A stretch of DNA of 64,000 nucleotides from NCBI RefSeq assembly GCF_018732085.1, contig NZ_CP076103.1, forward strand, positions 1,302,001 to 1,366,000, read 5' to 3'. The notes beneath the pieces are model-generated. The model was not told the origin of the DNA. It did no database searches and was given only the letters and a program-made list of their open reading frames with translations. Both the position numbers and the translations under genes were made by a program. This DNA is from Lysobacter capsici (GTDB lineage Bacteria; Pseudomonadota; Gammaproteobacteria; Xanthomonadales; Xanthomonadaceae). Positions 60,015 through 64,000 of the stretch are shown in pieces; positions within the stretch are counted from its first letter, which is position 1; every line of letters starts with the position of its first letter.

Positions 60015-60614
60015 TCAGCCGTGCAGCTTCTTCGCCGTTTCGGCGACCTCGCGGCCCTGGTAGCGCGCCGCATCGAGTTCGTTCTGGGTCGGTTGACGCG
60101 AGCCGTCGCCGCCGGTGATCGTGGTCGTGCCGTAGGGCGAGCCGCCGGTCACTTCGTCCAGGCGCATCTGCCCGGCATAGCCGTAATTGAGCCCGACGAT
60201 CACCATGCCGAAGTGCAGCAGGTTGGTGATGATCGAGAACAGCGTGGTTTCCTGGCCGCCGTGCTGGGTCGCGGTCGAGGTGAACGCGGCACCGACCTTG
60301 CCGTGCAGCGCGCCCTTGGCCCACAAGCCGCCGGCCTGATCGAGGAAGTTGGCCATCTGCGAGGTCATGCGGCCGAAGCGCGTGCCGGTGCCGATCACGA
60401 TCGCGTCGTAGTGCTCCAGATCGGCGATCTGCGCGATCGGCGCGGCTTGGTCGAGCTTGTAATGCGACTTGCGCGCGACGTCCTCGGGCACCAGCTCGGG
60501 AACGCGCTTGATGTCGACCTGCGCGCCGGCTTCGCGCGCGCCTTCGGCCACGGCCTCGGCCATCTTTTCGCAGTGGCCGTAAGCGGAGTAGTACAGCACC
60601 AGGACCTTCGCCAT
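60015..60614 (-). CDS. wrbA: NAD(P)H:quinone oxidoreductase WrbA
   Basis: 199 residues from the ATG at 60614, the family's usual length of 198. The start MAKVLVLYYSAYGHCEKMAE is the flavodoxin-like FMN phosphate loop; GTGTRFGRMTSQMANFLDQA and TSTATQHGGQETTLFSIITN contain the WrbA-specific FMN and tetramer insertions; LNYGYAGQMRLDEVTGGSPY and TITGGDGSRQPTQNELDAAR complete it. It reduces quinones by two electrons, avoiding semiquinones, and is linked to stress and stationary phase. A longer upstream frame is Arg/Pro-rich and rejected. It stands alone, ending next to a short-repeat tract. Confidence 0.96.
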   Translation of the reverse strand: MAKVLVLYYSAYGHCEKMAEAVAEGAREAGAQVDIKRVPELVPEDVARKSHYKLDQAAPIAQIADLEHYDAIVIGTGTRFGRMTSQMANFLDQAGGLWAKGALHGKVGAAFTSTATQHGGQETTLFSIITNLLHFGMVIVGLNYGYAGQMRLDEVTGGSPYGTTTITGGDGSRQPTQNELDAARYQGREVAETAKKLHG

Positions 60615-60782
60615 CGTCTTATCCTCGCGGGTGGGTGAGCAGCGACACGAGTCGAGCCTAGGCCGGGCCGGTTTCAGGCGATGTGATGGGGTTTGTGTTC
60701 GTGCCGGTGCAATGACGGGCCGGTGTCGGCGCTGGAGAGGTCTGCGATCGCGGCCTGAATACGCCATCGTCCATGGCGCTTC

Positions 60783-61172
60783 TCATTTGATTTCTTTGCA
60801 CGGACCGCCTGTCAGGTAAGAAACAAAGGTCCCGGCCTTCTCGTTTTCAAGCTGCCACGTCGCGGAGAACTCCTGCTTGATCGGGTCATGGATGAAGACG
60901 CCGCCGTCCCCATCGGTATTGGCGCAGAAGTACTGCGATGAGCAATCCTTGTAGAGCGTCTGTTTCGTCTTGTGGTCGCGCACGATCCACTTGCCGCGCA
61001 CTTTGGACATCAGGTAGATCCGGGATTTTCCATCGGGCGGCTTCCCGGAGAAGCCCTCGGAGCCGACGACGGTCGCGTAGGCCGGTTCCGGGGTGCAAAG
61101 GTAGTCGTCGGCTGCGTTTGCGCTGAGGGGCGCCAGCAACATGCATCCGAGCAGGGTGATACGACGGTCCAT
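60783..61172 (-). CDS. Hypothetical secreted protein
   Basis: 129 residues. The signal peptide is ITLLGCMLLAPLSANAADD with cleavage after ANA. The mature part, DYLCTPEPAYATVVGSEGFS, GKWIVRDHKTKQTLYKDCSS and WQLENEKAGTFVSYLTGGPC, has four Cys that could form two disulfides. No known family. Base composition is slightly less GC-rich than the surrounding genes. The gene faces the same way as wrbA but 168 bases upstream, with no evidence of co-transcription. Confidence 0.6.
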   Translation of the reverse strand: MDRRITLLGCMLLAPLSANAADDYLCTPEPAYATVVGSEGFSGKPPDGKSRIYLMSKVRGKWIVRDHKTKQTLYKDCSSQYFCANTDGDGGVFIHDPIKQEFSATWQLENEKAGTFVSYLTGGPCKEIK

Positions 61173-61369
61173 GTGGCCTCTTGATGCGTTGCTATTTTCG
61201 GTGTTTATTTGCGCGCCGCTTTTTCCTCACGCCCGGCCCTGGCCATCTGCGGCTTTGTTGGAAAGGCTCGGCAAATGCGAGCCTTCGCCGATTCAAGTCC
61301 TGGCGCCGCGGATCACGCTGTTGATGACGCGCTTGTAGGCGTAGCTTGGGTTAGGCTCGCTAAAGCGAC

Positions 61370-61489
61370 TCAGCTCGGTCTGGAACGCGATTTTTGCTCT
61401 CGCGTCAGCACCCGCACTAACGCCTGCACGGTATGGTAAAGCCCCAGTACCGCACCGGGTACCTCTTCGATTTGTGGTTCGTCTGTCAT
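61370..61489 (-). CDS. Small hypothetical protein (39 residues)
   Basis: The ATG at 61489 has GGAG six bases upstream on the minus strand. The protein is MTDEPQIEEVPGAVLGLYHT then VQALVRVLTREQKSRSRPS: an acidic start, a hydrophobic helix and a basic end. Codon use is less GC-rich than its neighbours. It is a plausible small gene or a remnant of a longer one; no homologue is recognised. An upstream ATG at 61501 is also in frame. Confidence 0.4.
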   Translation of the reverse strand: MTDEPQIEEVPGAVLGLYHTVQALVRVLTREQKSRSRPS

Positions 61490-61517
61490 TTTGCGCTCCA
61501 TTGGCTGGGTGCTTTCG

Positions 61518-61754
61518 TCAATGTGACGTGGCGATGATTTTCGCGTCCTGAAGCGTTCGCCGGTTGCAGGTCGGAGCAATGCCAGCGTCGGCCGTATCTT
61601 CGAACGCTGCGTGGACCCGGTACGGCTGCGGTGTATCGACGAGAGCGCCGACCGACATACTGTCGTGCGTTCGCAATACGTAGATCGTCGGCCCGACCTT
61701 TCGTGTTGAAGGTCCGATAAGCCGGCTGTAGACCCGTGCTCCGGCACGCCGCAC
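61518..61754 (-). CDS. Small hypothetical protein (78 residues)
   Basis: A GTG-started frame of 78 codons, VYSRLIGPSTRKVGPTIYVL, RTHDSMSVGALVDTPQPYRV, HAAFEDTADAGIAPTCNR, that reads like a folded protein but uses A- and T-ending codons more than its neighbours. It ends 28 bases before the 39-residue gene on the same strand. No family recognised. It could be a recently acquired or decaying gene. Confidence 0.35.
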   Translation of the reverse strand: MRRAGARVYSRLIGPSTRKVGPTIYVLRTHDSMSVGALVDTPQPYRVHAAFEDTADAGIAPTCNRRTLQDAKIIATSH

Positions 61755-62200
61755 TCAGCTCAACGACAAACAGGGCAATCGCCGGCCAAGAGCCGAACCG
61801 TCGGGAATGGCTCTGTGCAATGGTGTGTGATCGTGCGCAAGTTCCCGTCGGCGGCGGGTAAGGCCGGGCAACGCACCCGACAACTGAACCATGGAAATCG
61901 CGGGTTTTTCCGCGAGCTTATGCGCAGCTGCAAGATTCGATAAGGCCGTTCGGCGGGATTTACAGTCCCGATTGTTCGAAAAATCAGCAACGCCTGCATC
62001 GCCAAGGCCTGCGCGCATCGTCCTTCGTCCAGAACGATGCGAACAACGCGGCGCGGTTTATCGGCGCGTCGCCGTTTCCTAAAATAGCCCCATGCGCCGG
62101 CACGCGGCGCGCCTTCGACCTTCTGCGTTCTTCCTTCCCCCGACCCTCGTCCCGGCCCGGCGTTCGCACGGCCGCGGCGATCCCATCTGCGGAGTGTCCC
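61755..62200. other. 446-base region without a convincing gene
   Basis: Less GC-rich at 61860-62000 than its surroundings, with an 87-codon frame on the minus strand that lacks a ribosome site and protein character. The 3' part leads to the MFS gene. GGATTTACAGTCCCGATTG near 61958 resembles a small hairpin but not a tRNA arm. Confidence 0.4.
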
Positions 62201-63361
62201 GTGCTGTTGCCCATCATCCTGCTGTCGGCGGCCGGTTTCACCGTGCTGACGACCGAATTCATCCTCGTGGGCCTGCTGCCTTCGCTCGCGCGCGATCTCA
62301 ACGTGAGCGTGTCGCAGGCCGGTCTGCTGGTGACCTTGTTCGCGTTCGCGGTCGCCGCCAGCGGTCCGTTTCTGACCGCGTATTTTTCCCGCTTCGAACG
62401 CAAGCGCTTGTTCATCGTGGTGCTGCTGTTGTTCGCCGCGTCCAACCTGATCGCGGCGATCGCGCCCAACCTGGGCGTGCTGGCGTTCGCGCGGGTGATT
62501 CCCGCGCTCGGCGTGCCGGTGTTCTGGGCGTTGGCCAGCGAAACCGCGGTCGACCTGGTCGGGCAGGAACGCGCCGGCCGCGCGATCTCGGTGATCTCGT
62601 TCGGAGTGATCTGCGCGACCGTGATCGGCGTGCCGACCGGAACCCTGATCGCCGACGCGTTCGGCTGGCGCGCGGCTTTCGTCGCATTGGCGATCGCGTC
62701 CTTGCTCAAGGCCACCTTGCTGTTCGTGTTCCTGCCCGACAGCCGCGCCGACAAGCCGCAGATGAAACTGCTGGAACAGTTCCAGGTGCTGCGCGACCCG
62801 CGCGTGAGCGGCCACGTGCTGCTGTCGATCCTGCTGTTCACCGGCATGTTCACCGCCTACACCTACCTGGCCGACCTGTTCGAGCGGCTGGCCGGGTTCG
62901 ACGGCTCGGTGGTCGGCTGGGCGCTGATGGCGTTCGGCGCGGTCGGTTTGATCGGCAACACCCTGGGCGGCCGTATCGTCGACCGCAACCCGCTCGCCGC
63001 ATCGCTGATCTTCAGCGTGCCGATGGCGCTGGGCCTGGTGCTGGTGGTGCCGGCAATCCATTCGCTGCCGCTGTTCGCGCTGACCCTGGCGCTGTGGGGC
63101 ATCACCCAGGCCGCGCTGTTCCCGGTCAGCCATGTGCGGGTGATGAAATCGGCGCCGCAGGCACCGGCGTTCGCCGCGTCGCTGAACATTTCCGGCGCCA
63201 ACCTCGGCATCGGCGTGGGCGCGATGGTCGGCGGCCGGGTCATCGACGCGATCGGCATCGGCGGGGTGGGCTATGTCGCCGCGGGCATCGTGGCGGCGTC
63301 GGTGTTGCTGGGATTCGTGCTGATGTCGGCCGGCGAGCGGCCCCAGGCCGAGGCGGCGTGA
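62201..63361 (+). CDS. MFS transporter, DHA1 drug/nucleoside efflux type
   Basis: 386 residues from the GTG at 62201, with GGAG eight bases upstream. Twelve helices. The start IILLSAAGFTVLTTEFILVG carries the TEFxxVGLLP pattern of the AraJ/PbuE/NepI group, and YFSRFERKRLFIVVLLLFAA is the helix 2-3 loop. FARVIPALGVPVFWALASET and GVPTGTLIADAFGWRAAFVA are the antiporter motif region of DHA1 exporters. Substrates in this group include purines, arabinose and drugs; here unknown. It is monocistronic; a palindromic GCCCGAAGCCGGGCGGCCC lies in the 137 bases after it, before the RHS-type gene. Confidence 0.85.
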   Translation: MLLPIILLSAAGFTVLTTEFILVGLLPSLARDLNVSVSQAGLLVTLFAFAVAASGPFLTAYFSRFERKRLFIVVLLLFAASNLIAAIAPNLGVLAFARVIPALGVPVFWALASETAVDLVGQERAGRAISVISFGVICATVIGVPTGTLIADAFGWRAAFVALAIASLLKATLLFVFLPDSRADKPQMKLLEQFQVLRDPRVSGHVLLSILLFTGMFTAYTYLADLFERLAGFDGSVVGWALMAFGAVGLIGNTLGGRIVDRNPLAASLIFSVPMALGLVLVVPAIHSLPLFALTLALWGITQAALFPVSHVRVMKSAPQAPAFAASLNISGANLGIGVGAMVGGRVIDAIGIGGVGYVAAGIVAASVLLGFVLMSAGERPQAEAA

Positions 63362-63498
63362 ACGGCTGAATCCTGCGCTGGCGCCCAGTTCAGAAAAACG
63401 CCGCCGCTGTGCCCTAAACAATCTTCCGGCGTGCCGGATTAGTGCTCTTAGAGAGGTCGCCCGAAGCCGGGCGGCCCGATCACTCGGGAGCGCGGGCA

Positions 63499-64000
63499 AT
63501 GGCGGCAGTAATTTCAGGGAATGGTCTGGGGCTGTTCAACAGCTCGGCGAGCCAGATCGGAATGGGGTTGGGCGGCGGAGCCCGCCTGGGTCAGGGTCAG
63601 GACAATCAGTTCGTCAATGTCGCCACCGGCAACCTGCTGCTGCAAAGCCAGGACGATCAGGTCCTGTCGCGCGGCATGCTGGTCGGCTTCAACCGCACCT
63701 ACAACAGCCGCGGGCAACTGGCCCAGGTCGGCGCGGACGCGTGGGTCACCGGGTTCGAGCGCCGGGTCGAACTGCTCTCGGGCAGCCTCAACAGCGCCGG
63801 CAGCGTCATGCGCCGGCATACCGGCGATGGTTCGTACCAGGACTTCACTTACGCCGGCAACGCGACCTATGTCTCGACCACCGGCGACGGTGCCCACGAC
63901 AGCCTGAGCTGGGACGCCGCGACGTCGGCCTGGACCTACACCGAGGGCAGCACGCGCCAGCAGGAACGTTACGCCGACCACGCCAGCGCCACCCTCAAGG
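63499..64000 (+). CDS. RHS/YD-repeat-type protein, N-terminal part
   Basis: The ATG at 63499, with GGGAG twelve bases upstream, opens a frame that runs off the window end, so at least 167 codons are visible. The sequence, QDNQFVNVATGNLLLQSQDD then QVLSRGMLVGFNRTYNSRGQ and WVTGFERRVELLSGSLN, is the DUF6531-like opening that precedes YD repeats in RHS-type proteins: FVNVATGNLL and RTYNS are the hallmarks. Such genes are giant and encode secreted shells with a toxic C-terminus, or wall-associated surface proteins. There is no signal peptide, so export probably uses another route. The C-terminal toxin and any immunity gene lie beyond the window. Confidence 0.75.
   Translation, partial: MAAVISGNGLGLFNSSASQIGMGLGGGARLGQGQDNQFVNVATGNLLLQSQDDQVLSRGMLVGFNRTYNSRGQLAQVGADAWVTGFERRVELLSGSLNSAGSVMRRHTGDGSYQDFTYAGNATYVSTTGDGAHDSLSWDAATSAWTYTEGSTRQQERYADHASATLK

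Noticed and set aside
57208..60324. 1038-codon frame opposite the VWA and SWIM genes
   Set aside because: Shadow of two well-supported genes; Arg/Gln-rich and without motif.
61940..61985. Possible tRNA fragment around GGATTTACAGTCCCGATTG
   Set aside because: No acceptor stem or T-loop consensus could be found; only a small hairpin.

Overview
The window reads as chromosome of a high-GC gammaproteobacterium of the family Xanthomonadaceae, most likely Lysobacter. Pointers are the strongly GC/CG-biased codon use, a Xanthomonas-type XVIPCD secretion-effector gene, a lysine/alanine-repeat histone H1-like gene, an IS1595-family element, a manganese-riboswitch exporter gene, and several families of short dispersed palindromes lying between genes. 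No rRNA or tRNA gene was seen. The species assignment is inference.

Layout. 0-6 kb: end of an acyltransferase gene, an LpxH-like phosphoesterase, an Asp/Glu racemase, a membrane hydrolase, two adjacent genes that each carry a one-base frameshift, and dusB. 6-19.8 kb: yegP-like gene, secreted esterase, a Fur-controlled siderophore receptor/PepSY pair, a nucleoside transporter/kinase pair, a membrane GGDEF protein with a damaged active-site motif, a Mn2+ exporter behind a yybP-ykoY riboswitch, and an intact IS1595-type element with 8-bp target duplication inserted beside a 37-bp inverted repeat. 19.8-24.4 kb: Fur-controlled heme uptake cluster (hemP, TonB heme receptor, two accessory genes). 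24.4-33.4 kb: repeat arrays, a sigma/anti-sigma/PDZ set, qmcA-nfeD, and gcvT and gcvH separated by an isomerase-like gene. 33.4-36.6 kb: a gene-free stretch of unusual composition, then a strong promoter, a long leader and the histone-like gene, then an 86-bp-period palindrome array. 36.6-48.8 kb: lipid-binding-fold protein, serine hydrolase, GMC oxidoreductase, and two paralogous transporters, each overlapping a partner gene by 4 bases, with a putative type IV secretion effector/immunity pair between them. 48.9-59.8 kb: a tightly coupled five-gene operon (WGR-DUF4132, MoxR ATPase, DUF5682, VWA, SWIM) matching the uncharacterised E. coli yehI-L-M-P-Q locus. 60-64 kb: wrbA, small hypothetical genes, an MFS exporter, and the start of an RHS/YD-type giant gene cut by the window end.

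The two stretches most worth following up are the yeh-type operon, which looks like a complete ATPase/adaptor machine of unknown target, and the XVIPCD protein with a HEIEH zinc-protease motif preceded by a lipoprotein gene, which has the layout of a bacterial-killing effector and its immunity protein.
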